From Candidatus Zhuqueibacterota bacterium (GTDB lineage Bacteria; Zhuqueibacterota; Zhuqueibacteria; Zhuqueibacterales; Geothermadaptataceae): a stretch of DNA of 33,072 nucleotides. Within the stretch, counting starts at the first letter, position 1. Each line of letters begins with the position of its first letter. The notes beneath the pieces were generated by a model, which was given only the letters and a program-made list of their open reading frames with translations, made no database searches and was not told the origin of the DNA. Where the stretch lies: the NCBI GenBank assembly GCA_015491485.1, contig WFVT01000304.1:1-33072 (forward strand), read 5' to 3'. The position numbers and the translations under genes are program-made. This document shows, piece by piece, positions 18,445-25,578 of this stretch.

Positions 18445-19560
18445 TTGAACGAGCAATGGACCCATTCTGCAGATGAACTCAGAGTGCTGCTCAACCTGAC
18501 TCAGATACCGGGAGTCGGGGGAGCCCGATTGCGCCGGCTCATTCAGCGATTTCAAACCCCGTCAGGCGTGCTTGCCGCCACCACCGAGGAACTCGCCGCC
18601 GTTGCCGGTATCAATGCAGAGATCGCAGACCAGATTTTGAGATCCGAAAACCTTCCATTCGGCGATGGCCAGCTGCAGCGTTTGTTTGAAAGCGATTTCC
18701 GGTTGATCACGTTTTGGGATCGGCACTATCCGGACTTGCTCAAACACATTGATGATCCGCCGGTCATTCTCTATGTGTGGGGCGAATTCGCGCCGCGGGA
18801 CGGTTTTGCCGTGGCGGTGGTTGGAACCCGCATGCCGACTTCCTACGGCCGCCAGGTCACGCAGAAAATCGTCGCTGATCTGGTGGCGGCGGGAGTGACC
18901 GTGATCAGTGGCCTGGCGCGCGGCATCGATACCCTGGCGCATACCGAAGTCGTGAAGCGGGGCGGGCGCACCATGGCTGTGCTCGGTTCGGGGCTGGATC
19001 GGCTGTATCCGGCTGAAAATGCAGAACTGGCGCGGGCCATCGCCGAGAACGGCGCGGTGATCACCGAATGTCCGTTTGGCAGCAAGCCGGACGCGGTGAA
19101 TTTCCCGCGCCGAAACCGTATCATCAGCGGACTGTCGCTGGGCACTCTGGTTGTGGAAGCCCGTGAAAAAAGCGGCGCTCTGATTACGGCCAATACGGCT
19201 CTGGAACAAAATCGCGAGGTGTTTGCGATTCCGGGCAGCATTTTTTCGCCGCAAAGCCGCGGCTGCCATGAGCTGATCAAGGCTGGCGCTAAAATTGTCA
19301 GTACGGTGGACGATATTTTGGAAGAACTGCCGGAGCAGGGAGAGTTGTTTGCCCGGCAGGAGTTTGTTCAAACCCTGCCGCCGGACCTCTCGGAAACGGA
19401 AAAATGCATCCTGGATCATCTGGGGCAGGAACCGGTTCATGTAGATATGCTTGCCCGCGCCACAGAAATTTCCCCGGCTGAACTGGCGACGCTGTTGCTA
19501 CAGTTGGAGTTCCAGGGGTATGTCCGGCAGCTTCCGGGCAAGCACTATGTTCGCGTCTGA
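18445..19560 (+). CDS. dprA: DNA-processing protein DprA/Smf
   Basis: A 371-residue single-strand DNA-binding protein that loads RecA onto incoming DNA during natural transformation. The N-terminal helix-hairpin-helix-like part (IPGVGGARLRRLIQRF) leads into the Rossmann-like DprA core: VAVVGTRMPTSYG, then ISGLARGIDTLAH, then VLGSGLDRLYP, NFPRRNRIISGLS, SGALITANTALEQ and IPGSI. A C-terminal winged-helix segment (about 300-371) resembles the DML1-like domain. The TTG start lies 7 nt after GGGGGA, which decides it. It follows obg closely. recA and cinA, often linked with competence, lie about 9 kb downstream. Confidence 0.96.
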   Translation: MNEQWTHSADELRVLLNLTQIPGVGGARLRRLIQRFQTPSGVLAATTEELAAVAGINAEIADQILRSENLPFGDGQLQRLFESDFRLITFWDRHYPDLLKHIDDPPVILYVWGEFAPRDGFAVAVVGTRMPTSYGRQVTQKIVADLVAAGVTVISGLARGIDTLAHTEVVKRGGRTMAVLGSGLDRLYPAENAELARAIAENGAVITECPFGSKPDAVNFPRRNRIISGLSLGTLVVEAREKSGALITANTALEQNREVFAIPGSIFSPQSRGCHELIKAGAKIVSTVDDILEELPEQGELFARQEFVQTLPPDLSETEKCILDHLGQEPVHVDMLARATEISPAELATLLLQLEFQGYVRQLPGKHYVRV

Positions 19561-19609
19561 AATTGACCCAATTTTAACCATGGAAGCGGCCGTAAGGCCT
19601 AAAAAGCTA

Positions 19610-19638
19610 TTGACTTGATAGCTTCAAATTTTTATATT
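19610..19638 (+). promoter_or_regulatory. Sigma-70-type promoter for the tRNA-Ser pair
   Basis: TTGACT (19610-19615), a 17-nt spacer and TATATT (19633-19638) lie 12 nt before the first base of tRNA-Ser(UGA). The placement and spacing are as expected for a stable-RNA promoter. Confidence 0.75.
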
Positions 19639-19650
19639 GGATGGCTGAAC

Positions 19651-19734
19651 GGAGGGCTAGACCTAATTGGTAAGGCAGCGGTCTTGAAAACCGCCGGGCG
19701 TAAGCCCTTGGGGGTTCGAGTCCCTCGCCCTCCG
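19651..19734 (+). tRNA. tRNA-Ser(UGA)
   Basis: A 7-bp acceptor stem GGAGGGC/GCCCTCC, anticodon stem GCGGT/ACCGC with loop CTTGAAA (anticodon TGA), a long variable arm (GGGC-GTAA-GCCC) and a T loop TTCGAGT. The long arm and anticodon identify serine, reading UCA and likely other UCN codons. The acceptor and D arm differ from the other three serine tRNAs here, which all begin GGAGAGGTG. CCA is not encoded. Confidence 0.93.
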
Positions 19735-19746
19735 CTACGCATTGAT

Positions 19747-19835
19747 GGAGAGGTGCCTGAGTGGCTGAAAGGAGCCGCCTGCTAAGCGGTTGAGGGACTA
19801 AAATCCCTCCGAGGGTTCGAATCCCTCCCTCTCCG
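19747..19835 (+). tRNA. tRNA-Ser(GCU)
   Basis: Acceptor GGAGAGG/CCTCTCC, anticodon loop CTGCTAA (anticodon GCT), a long variable arm (GAGGGAC-taaaa-TCCCTC type) and T loop TTCGAAT. It reads AGC/AGU. It lies 12 nt after tRNA-Ser(UGA), so the two are probably one transcript. Six T residues follow the discriminator base. CCA is not encoded. Confidence 0.95.
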
Positions 19836-19872
19836 CTTTTTTATTATATCCCCAAACCTGTTCAGGTTCGAC

Positions 19873-21309
19873 GTGATTACAGTTCGATTCGCACCCAGTC
19901 CGACCGGCTATTTGCACATCGGAGGTGCTCGCACCGCCATTTTTAACTGGCTTTTTGCTCGGCAGCAAAACGGCCGTTTCATTTTGCGGATCGAAGACAC
20001 CGATCGCGAGCGCTCCGGAACGGAGATGGTTCAAGCCATTTTTGAGGGATTGCGGTGGTTGGGCCTGGATTGGGACGGCGATCCGGTGTTTCAGTCGCAG
20101 CGATTGGATATTTATCGCGACTATGCCAATCGCTTGCTCCGCGAAGGTAAGGCCTTCCGCTGTTTTTGTTCGGCGGAAAAAATCATGCGTCAACGCGAGC
20201 AGGCGGTGCGGCAAAAAATCACTTTTCGGTACGACGGTACCTGCCGGAATTTGAGCGAAGAGGAAATTCAGCAGCGGCTGGAGCGGAACGAGCCGTTCAC
20301 CATCCGGTTTCGATTGCCGGAAGGCGATGTGCAATTTCATGACATGCTGCATGGCACCATCACGGTAGAACAGGAAGTGTTGGATGATTTCATTATCCTG
20401 CGCTCGGATGGCACGCCAACATATCACCTGGCCGTGGTGGTCGATGATTACGAGATGGGCATCACGCATGTGATTCGCGGTGATGACCATTTATCCAATA
20501 CCCCCAAACAGGTTTTGCTTTACGAAGCATTTGGGTGGCAGGTGCCGCAGTTCCTGCACGTGCCGCTGATTCACGGCCCGGATCGCCGGCGGCTCAGCAA
20601 ACGCCACGGCGCCACTTCGGTGCAGGAATACCGCGACCGCGGATACCTTCCCGAAGCGATATTCAACTACCTTGCTCTGCTGGGGTGGTCGCCGGGTACG
20701 GATGAAGAAATCTTCACGCGCGAGGAGCTCATCGAGCGATTCAGTCTGGATGGGCTTTCCAAAAGCAGCGCGATTTTTGATGAGCAAAAGCTGCTGTGGA
20801 TGAATGCCCAACATCTGTATCGGCTCAGCAGCGCCGAGCTTTTTGACCGGGTGGTTCCATTTTTGGCCAAAGCCGGACTTGCCGGGGAAGCTGAACTGCA
20901 GCAGCGCCGCGATTATGTGGAAAACATTCTCGAGCTGCTGAAGCCCCGTGCTAAACGGCTGACCGATTTTGCCGATCAGATGCACTACTTTTTTTACGAG
21001 CCCGAAGCCTACGACGAAAAAGGCATGAAAAAGCACTGGAAAGGGCTCGAAACCGCCGAGCGGCTGGACATGCTGCGGTCGCGACTGGCTGGATTGGAAA
21101 ATTGGACAGAGGCGGAAATCGAAGCGGTGGTTCGCGATCTGGCAGAGGAGTTGCAGATCAGTGCGGCCAAACTGATTCATCCGACGCGGTTGGCCATTTC
21201 CGGACGCACGGCCACACCGGGACTGTTTGAAGTGATGGCGCTTCTGGGACAAGACGTTGTGCTGCAGAGAATGAAAAAAGCGGTTGAAATCATCAAAAAT
21301 TCTTTTTAA
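19873..21309 (+). CDS. gltX: Glutamyl-tRNA synthetase
   Basis: A 478-residue class I aminoacyl-tRNA synthetase charging tRNA-Glu. The N-terminus reads VRFAPSPTGYLHIGGARTA (HIGH-type motif as HIGG). The Glu-binding and connective regions include FIILRSDGTPTYHLAVVVDD and HVIRGDDHLSNTP. The KMSKS loop appears as RRLSKRHG. A helical anticodon-binding domain fills residues about 310-478. Length is normal. The start is GTG at 19873, giving the usual family N-terminus. tRNA-Gln(CUG) and tRNA-Glu(CUC) follow directly, so one of its substrates is adjacent. Whether it also mischarges tRNA-Gln (non-discriminating form) cannot be told from motifs alone. Confidence 0.97.
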   Translation: MITVRFAPSPTGYLHIGGARTAIFNWLFARQQNGRFILRIEDTDRERSGTEMVQAIFEGLRWLGLDWDGDPVFQSQRLDIYRDYANRLLREGKAFRCFCSAEKIMRQREQAVRQKITFRYDGTCRNLSEEEIQQRLERNEPFTIRFRLPEGDVQFHDMLHGTITVEQEVLDDFIILRSDGTPTYHLAVVVDDYEMGITHVIRGDDHLSNTPKQVLLYEAFGWQVPQFLHVPLIHGPDRRRLSKRHGATSVQEYRDRGYLPEAIFNYLALLGWSPGTDEEIFTREELIERFSLDGLSKSSAIFDEQKLLWMNAQHLYRLSSAELFDRVVPFLAKAGLAGEAELQQRRDYVENILELLKPRAKRLTDFADQMHYFFYEPEAYDEKGMKKHWKGLETAERLDMLRSRLAGLENWTEAEIEAVVRDLAEELQISAAKLIHPTRLAISGRTATPGLFEVMALLGQDVVLQRMKKAVEIIKNSF

Positions 21310-21323
21310 ATTAACCGCGATTC

Positions 21324-21394
21324 TGGGGTGTCGTCTAGTGGCAGGACACACGGCTCTGGACCGTGGAACCGGGGTTCGAATCCCTGCACCCCAG
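21324..21394 (+). tRNA. tRNA-Gln(CUG)
   Basis: Acceptor TGGGGTG/CACCCCA with G discriminator, D stem GTCT/GGAC, anticodon stem CACGG/CCGTG with loop CTCTGGA (anticodon CTG) and T loop TTCGAAT. It reads CAG. It begins 14 nt after the gltX stop. CCA is not encoded. Confidence 0.95.
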
Positions 21395-21403
21395 CTCAAA
21401 ACT

Positions 21404-21476
21404 GGCGCATTCGTCTAGTGGCCTAGGACGCCGGCCTCTCACGTCGGTAACACGGGTTCGAGTCCCGTATGCGCCA
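21404..21476 (+). tRNA. tRNA-Glu(CUC)
   Basis: Acceptor GGCGCAT/ATGCGCC with A discriminator, D stem GTCT/GGAC as in the neighbouring tRNA-Gln, anticodon stem CCGGC/GTCGG with loop CTCTCAC (anticodon CTC) and T loop TTCGAGT. It reads GAG. Only 9 nt separate it from tRNA-Gln. Confidence 0.94.
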
Positions 21477-21506
21477 CTTCGCATTGAATTTCTAAAAGAA
21501 TGGGTT

Positions 21507-21580
21507 GCGCCCGTAGCTCAACTGGATAGAGCGCTTGGCTACGGACCAAGAGGTTGGGGGTTCAAGTCCTCCCGGGCGTA
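21507..21580 (+). tRNA. tRNA-Arg(ACG)
   Basis: Acceptor GCGCCCG/CGGGCGT (terminal G-U), anticodon stem CTTGG/CCAAG with loop CTACGGA (anticodon ACG at 21541-21543) and T loop TTCAAGT. A34 is normally converted to inosine by TadA so that CGU, CGC and CGA can be read. tadA is the next gene. Confidence 0.96.
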
Positions 21581-21593
21581 CTTGAAATAGACG

Positions 21594-21624
21594 CAAGGAA
21601 TCAGCATTGATTCCTTGTTTTGTT
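21594..21624 (+). terminator. Intrinsic terminator between tRNA-Arg(ACG) and tadA
   Basis: A perfect 10-bp stem (CAAGGAATCA at 21594-21603 and its complement at 21608-21617) closes a GCAT loop and is followed by TTTTGTT. It starts 13 nt after the tRNA and ends about 16 nt before the likely tadA ATG. That leaves little room for a separate promoter, so tadA may depend on readthrough. Confidence 0.85.
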
Positions 21625-21640
21625 ATGGGACACGGTTTTG

Positions 21641-22090
21641 ATGCATCAGAGATGGATGGCTCAGGCCCTGCAGGAAGCGCAAAAGGCGTTCGAGCGGGGC
21701 GAAGTTCCCGTGGGCGCTGTGGTGGTGGTGGATGACGAAGCCGTCGGAGCCGGACACAATCTGGTGGAAACGCTGCAGGATCCCACTGCCCATGCGGAGA
21801 TATTGGCCATCCAATCGGCGGCAGGTCGTCTGGGAACCTGGCGGCTGAATGATGCACGCATTTACGTGACGTTGGAACCGTGTCCGATGTGTTACAGCGC
21901 CATTCATCTGGCGCGCATTCCGGAAATCGTTTTTGGCGCTCATGACCCGCGGTTGGGCGCCTGCGGATCCGCGCTGGATCTGCGCGGGCTGAATGCCATG
22001 ACCGAACCGGCAAAAATCGAAGCCGGGGTGATGGCCGAAGAATCGCGGCTATTGCTGAAACAGTTCTTTCAAAAGTTGCGCCAAAAATAA
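21641..22090 (+). CDS. tadA: tRNA adenosine(34) deaminase TadA
   Basis: A 149-residue zinc deaminase converting A34 of tRNA-Arg(ACG) to inosine. Zinc and catalytic residues are all visible: H51 and E53 in HAEILAIQ, C81 and C84 in PCPMCYSAI. EVPVGAVVV near the N-terminus and the FGAHDPRLGACGS loop are family-typical. I prefer the ATG at 21641 because it gives the normal N-terminus. An upstream TTG at 21620 would extend the protein by seven residues into the terminator tail. A GGGA about 10 nt upstream is a weak ribosome site. It sits right after its tRNA substrate and shortly before tRNA-Ala. Confidence 0.95.
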   Translation: MHQRWMAQALQEAQKAFERGEVPVGAVVVVDDEAVGAGHNLVETLQDPTAHAEILAIQSAAGRLGTWRLNDARIYVTLEPCPMCYSAIHLARIPEIVFGAHDPRLGACGSALDLRGLNAMTEPAKIEAGVMAEESRLLLKQFFQKLRQK

Positions 22091-22093
22091 TAT

Positions 22094-22166
22094 GGGGCAG
22101 TAGCTCAGTTGGGAGAGCGGTACGTTCGCAACGTACAGGTCGGCGGTTCGAATCCGCTCTGCTCCA
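22094..22166 (+). tRNA. tRNA-Ala(CGC)
   Basis: Acceptor GGGGCAG/CTGCTCC contains the G3-U70 wobble that is the alanine identity element, and the discriminator is A. The anticodon stem GTACG/CGTAC has loop TTCGCAA (anticodon CGC). It reads GCG. It begins 3 nt after the tadA stop. The matching synthetase gene alaS lies at the right end of the window. Confidence 0.95.
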
Positions 22167-22181
22167 CTAAGCCTGTTTTAC

Positions 22182-22269
22182 GGAGAGGTGCCGGAGCCTG
22201 GTTGAACGGGGCGGTCTCGAAAACCGTTGAGGTCTCTGACCTCCGGGGGTTCGAATCCCTCCCTCTCCG
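22182..22269 (+). tRNA. tRNA-Ser(CGA)
   Basis: Acceptor GGAGAGG/CCTCTCC, anticodon stem GCGGT/ACCGT with loop CTCGAAA (anticodon CGA), long variable arm (GAGGTC-tct-GACCTC) and T loop TTCGAAT. It reads UCG. A perfect TTGACA lies downstream at 22290, but no fitting -10 was seen. Confidence 0.95.
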
Positions 22270-22317
22270 CTTGGTGTTGCGCATGTTGTTTGACAAACAT
22301 TGATTTCGCTGAAAGTT

Positions 22318-22405
22318 GGAGAGGTGTCCGAGTGGCTGAAGGAGCACGCTTGGAAAGCGTGTATAGGGTAACCCCCTATCGAGGGTTCGAATCCCTCCCT
22401 CTCCG
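22318..22405 (+). tRNA. tRNA-Ser(GGA)
   Basis: Acceptor GGAGAGG/CCTCTCC, anticodon stem CACGC/GCGTG with loop TTGGAAA (anticodon GGA), a long variable arm (ATAGGG-taacc-CCCTAT type) and T loop TTCGAAT. It reads UCC/UCU. An 8-T run (22407-22414) follows, then the SRP RNA. Confidence 0.95.
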
Positions 22406-22427
22406 CTTTTTTTTCGCGCAAAAACAG

Positions 22428-22695
22428 GCTGTGCTAGGCGGGGAGTTAGCGGTGCCCTGAACCTGCAATCCGCTACAGCAGGGCCGAATTCCCACCCGAG
22501 GCCTTAGCGGTCTCAAGCTGGCCGTAGCCGTCAGCGTTGAAGGTCCAAGCCCCGCGCAATAGGAACATGCCCAACCCCGTCAGGACCGGAAGGTAGCAGC
22601 GGTAAGCATAGTTTCTATGTGCCGCGGGATTCCTTGGCCGGAGCTGAAGGCGAAAGCCAGTTGAGATGCGGCGGGGTCGAAGGTGGGTGCACAGC
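22428..22695 (+). ncRNA. ffs: Signal recognition particle RNA, long form with Alu domain
   Basis: An approximately 268-nt RNA that binds Ffh to target nascent membrane and secreted proteins. The conserved helix 8 signature lies at 22579-22600 (GTCAGG, CCGGAAGG with the GGAA tetraloop at 22588-22591, then AGCAGC). The 5' part (TGCTAGGCGGGGAGTTAGCG, then CAGCAGGGCCGA) matches the Alu-domain region of long bacterial SRP RNAs, unlike the 114-nt E. coli 4.5S RNA. Ends are set by the pairing GCTGTGC (22428-22434) with GCACAGC (22689-22695). It lies between tRNA-Ser and dnaX, the same place as scr in Bacillus. Confidence 0.95.
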
Positions 22696-22702
22696 TTTTT
22701 TT
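22696..22702 (+). terminator. U-tract ending the SRP RNA
   Basis: Seven T residues follow directly after the terminal stem of the SRP RNA, which can itself act as the terminator hairpin. dnaX starts 21 nt later. Confidence 0.6.
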
Positions 22703-22723
22703 ATATTATCCTGGTGACGGTGT

Positions 22724-24568
22724 ATGGCCTATCTCGTGATTGCCCGCAAATGGCGCCCCAAAACCTTTTCCGAGGTGGTCGGACAGCAGCACGTGACCAT
22801 CACTCTAGAAAATGCAATCAAAACCCATCGCATTGCTTCTGCCTATTTGTTCAGCGGTCCGCGCGGTGTCGGCAAAACCACCACGGCACGTATTCTGGCC
22901 AAAGCGCTTAACTGCGAGTCCGGGCCGACAGTCACTCCTTGCAATAGTTGTACCCCGTGCATCGAAATTTCAGAAGGCCGCAGCATGGATGTGCTGGAAA
23001 TCGACGGCGCGTCCAACCGCGGCATCGATGAAATCCGCAGTCTGCGCGAAAGCACCCGTTATACCCCGTCCAGCCTCCGCTACAAAATTTACATCATCGA
23101 TGAAGTGCACATGCTGACCACGGAAGCCTTCAATGCGCTGCTGAAGACTCTGGAAGAGCCTCCCCCGCACGTGAAATTTATTTTTGCCACCACCGAAGTC
23201 AACAAGGTGCCGGCTACCATCCTGTCGCGGTGCCAGCGTTTTGATTTTCGTCGTATCCCGGTGGAGAAAATCGTCGAGCAGTTGCGCACCATCTGCGAGG
23301 CGGAGAACATCGAAGTTGACCGGGAAGCACTCTATTTGATTGCCAAAAAATCCGAAGGGTGTATGCGTGATAGCCAGAGCCTGCTCGATCAGGTGATCTC
23401 GTTTTCCGGCACCCGGATCAAAGAAACCGATGTCATCAATCTGCTGGGGATGATCGATCAGGACCTGTATTTTGAGATATCCCGGGCCATTGCCGAGAAA
23501 AATTTAGCCGGACTGGCGCAAATCGCTCAGCGCATTTATGAACAAGGATACGACACCGGAGATATCATCAACGGCCTGATCGAGCATTTTCATCATCTCC
23601 TGATTTTAAAAACCACCGGCTCGACCGATCATCTGATTGCGGTGGCAAGTCAAACCGACCAATACAAGCAGGAAGCGGATGCTTTCGGCGAAACCGATTT
23701 GATCCGGATCATTCAACTTCTTACCGAAACCGCGGCAGGTCTCAAGCGCAGCGTGAATCCTCATATTCAATTTGAAACGCTCCTCTTCCGACTGGCCAAA
23801 TTACCCAACGCCTCGGAGTTGCAGCAGCTTCTGGATGATCTTCAAGAATTAAAAAAAAAAGCCGGTCAACCAGCCATAGCCACTGAGCGGCCGGGCTTTA
23901 AATTTATCCCCGAAATTGCCGCAGACCGCCTCACCGGAAGTTTGTTTTCCAAAATTAACGGCCCCTCACAAGACCGTCACAAGGATATGGACCGTGAGTC
24001 CGAGAGTGTTAGCGCCCCGGGGGACTATCCGCAAGTGGATTTGCGCGAAATCCAGGAGCGCTGGAAAGATATTCTGGCCGCGGTGAAAAGACGGAAAATT
24101 CACTTTGCTTCTCTTCTGGAAGAGGGGCGGCCGGCCCGCATTCAAGATAACAACAAACTCGATATTGTGTTTGATGACGGGAACGGCTATCATATTCATA
24201 CCCTCAATGAAAACAAGAAGTTGATTGAAGGAGCCATCCAGGAAGTCATCGGTAAAAAAGTTTTTGTGTATTGTTACCATCATTCGCAAATTTCGGCAGC
24301 AGCCGAGACTCAGGAACCCCAGCCGCCATCTTATGCCACGCAGAGTGAAACGGTCGCACCCGTGTCCCCGGAACCGCCGGTCGAGGAGCCGGAACCTGCC
24401 GCGGCGGAACCGGTTTCGAGCCGGCCCGTTCCGGAAGCGGCAATTCAAGAATCGGATGCGCCGCCGGCGGAACCCCATTTGCCTGCACGGCATGATCGAG
24501 GGCTGGAAACCCATCCCCTGGCTCAAAAGATCATTGAAAGTCTTGGCGGTGAGCTCATTGAACCGTGA
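22724..24568 (+). CDS. dnaX: DNA polymerase III clamp-loader subunit gamma/tau
   Basis: A 614-residue clamp-loader ATPase. Domain I has Walker A GPRGVGKT (about 45-52), the zinc-binding cysteines (C64 and the CNSCTPC group), Walker B YIIDEVHML and the SRC sensor motif LSRCQRF. Domains II-III extend to about residue 375. An A10 run at 23851-23860 encodes KKK at 377-379. After it come a poorly conserved linker, a conserved C-terminal domain (DLREIQERWKDILAAVKRRK to about 520) and a Pro/Glu-rich tail. Full-length protein corresponds to tau, and slippage at the A10 run would give a gamma-like form. GGTGA 6 nt before the ATG supports the start. It follows the SRP RNA and precedes ybaB-recR, a widely conserved order. 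Confidence 0.97.
   Translation: MAYLVIARKWRPKTFSEVVGQQHVTITLENAIKTHRIASAYLFSGPRGVGKTTTARILAKALNCESGPTVTPCNSCTPCIEISEGRSMDVLEIDGASNRGIDEIRSLRESTRYTPSSLRYKIYIIDEVHMLTTEAFNALLKTLEEPPPHVKFIFATTEVNKVPATILSRCQRFDFRRIPVEKIVEQLRTICEAENIEVDREALYLIAKKSEGCMRDSQSLLDQVISFSGTRIKETDVINLLGMIDQDLYFEISRAIAEKNLAGLAQIAQRIYEQGYDTGDIINGLIEHFHHLLILKTTGSTDHLIAVASQTDQYKQEADAFGETDLIRIIQLLTETAAGLKRSVNPHIQFETLLFRLAKLPNASELQQLLDDLQELKKKAGQPAIATERPGFKFIPEIAADRLTGSLFSKINGPSQDRHKDMDRESESVSAPGDYPQVDLREIQERWKDILAAVKRRKIHFASLLEEGRPARIQDNNKLDIVFDDGNGYHIHTLNENKKLIEGAIQEVIGKKVFVYCYHHSQISAAAETQEPQPPSYATQSETVAPVSPEPPVEEPEPAAAEPVSSRPVPEAAIQESDAPPAEPHLPARHDRGLETHPLAQKIIESLGGELIEP
23851..23860 (+). other. A10 slippery run in dnaX, candidate programmed slippage site for gamma production
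   Basis: Ten consecutive A residues sit at the domain III/linker boundary of dnaX. In the -1 frame (one extra A) a TGA comes at 23884-23886 after eight new residues, giving about 387 residues. In the +1 frame (one A lost) a TAG comes at 23877-23879. Either slip yields a short clamp-loader subunit. Thermus dnaX is known to use transcriptional slippage on an A9 run, and E. coli uses ribosomal frameshifting on A6G. Confidence 0.7.
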
Positions 24569-24601
24569 AAAACAACGACGGCAGCATAAAAGGAGTGAAT
24601 C

Positions 24602-24940
24602 ATGGCAAAATTCAACATGGGCAATTTGCTCAAGCAGGCACAGCAAATTCAGGAACAGATCCAGAAAATTCAGGAACAGCTTGCGGAAAAACGTGTGGAA
24701 GGCACAGCCGGCGGCGGTATGGTGACGGCGGTGGCCAATGGCAAAAATGAAATCGTGCAGATCAAAATCGATCCTGAAGTGGTGGATCCTGAAGACATCG
24801 AAATGCTTGAAGACCTGGTGGTTGCAGCAGTCAACCAGGCGCTGACCAAAGCGCAAGAAATGGTCAGCGAAGAGATGTCGAAAGTGGCCGGCGGACTTCT
24901 GCCCAATTTACCGTCGGGATTCAACCTGCCCGGTATGTGA
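24602..24940 (+). CDS. ybaB: YbaB/EbfC nucleoid-associated protein
   Basis: A 112-residue DNA-binding protein of the YbaB/EbfC family. The typical pattern is visible: an N-terminal amphipathic helix (LLKQAQQIQEQIQKIQEQL), the G-rich VEGTAGGGMVTAVANGK turn, KIDPEVVDPEDIEMLEDLV, and AVNQAL followed by a helix. AGGAG lies 6 nt before the ATG. It is placed between dnaX and recR, as in many bacteria, and probably belongs to the same operon. Confidence 0.95.
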   Translation: MAKFNMGNLLKQAQQIQEQIQKIQEQLAEKRVEGTAGGGMVTAVANGKNEIVQIKIDPEVVDPEDIEMLEDLVVAAVNQALTKAQEMVSEEMSKVAGGLLPNLPSGFNLPGM

Positions 24941-24968
24941 TTGCCAAATCTGGAAGACGTTTCGAATC

Positions 24969-25565
24969 ATGGAATACATTGCCGACGCGATAAAAATTGC
25001 GATCGAAGAGTTCGCCAAGTTGCCCGGCATCGGCCGCAAAACCGCGCAGCGGCTGGTGTTTTTTTTGATCAAGCGCAAGCCGGAAGAGCTGGAAGCGCTG
25101 GCACAGGCGATTCGTAGCCTCAAAGACCGGGTGCGCTATTGCTCGGTCTGTTACAATCTGACCGAAACCGATCCGTGCGGCATTTGCTCACATCCGGGCC
25201 GAGATGCCAGAATGATTTGCGTGGTCGAAGAGCCCAACGATGTGGTGGCCATCGAAAAGACGCATGAATTCAAGGGCGTGTACCATGTTCTCGGCGGAGC
25301 CCTGTCGCCGCTGGAAGGCATCGGCCCCGATGATTTGCGTATTAAAGAACTTTTGCAGCGGTTGCAGGGCAATGTGGAAGAGGTGATCATCGCCACCAAT
25401 GCCAATGCCGAGGGGGAAGCCACGGCGGTGTATCTGAGCAAACTCATCAAGCCGATGGGCATTCGCATTACGCGCATCGCGCATGGCGTGCCGGTGGGCG
25501 GTGATCTGGAATTTACCGACGAGGTCACATTGGCGAGGGCGCTTACCGGGCGGACGGAGATGTGA
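24969..25565 (+). CDS. recR: Recombination mediator protein RecR
   Basis: A 198-residue protein that acts with RecO/RecF to load RecA at gaps. An N-terminal helix-hairpin-helix (KLPGIGRKTAQRLVFFL) is followed by a four-cysteine zinc finger (CSVCYNLTETDPCGICS), a Toprim domain starting at ICVVEEPND with YHVLGGALSPLEGIGPDDL, and the C-terminal Walker B-like region (MGIRITRIAHGVPVGGDLEF). Length is normal. It lies 28 nt after ybaB. Confidence 0.97.
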   Translation: MEYIADAIKIAIEEFAKLPGIGRKTAQRLVFFLIKRKPEELEALAQAIRSLKDRVRYCSVCYNLTETDPCGICSHPGRDARMICVVEEPNDVVAIEKTHEFKGVYHVLGGALSPLEGIGPDDLRIKELLQRLQGNVEEVIIATNANAEGEATAVYLSKLIKPMGIRITRIAHGVPVGGDLEFTDEVTLARALTGRTEM

Positions 25566-25578
25566 TGTTCAGAGGGTT

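Noticed and set aside
19651-19734. tRNA-Ser(UGA) as a selenocysteine tRNA
   Set aside because: The loop CTTGAAA gives anticodon TGA, not TCA, and the acceptor is 7 bp, not the 8 bp of tRNA-Sec.
22290-22295. Perfect TTGACA as a -35 box for tRNA-Ser(GGA) or the SRP RNA
   Set aside because: No -10-like hexamer at 16-18 nt; the place where one should be (AAGTTG) does not fit.
25060-25070. T8 run in recR as a slippage site
   Set aside because: It encodes the family-typical LVFFLI stretch, and no meaningful alternative product follows.
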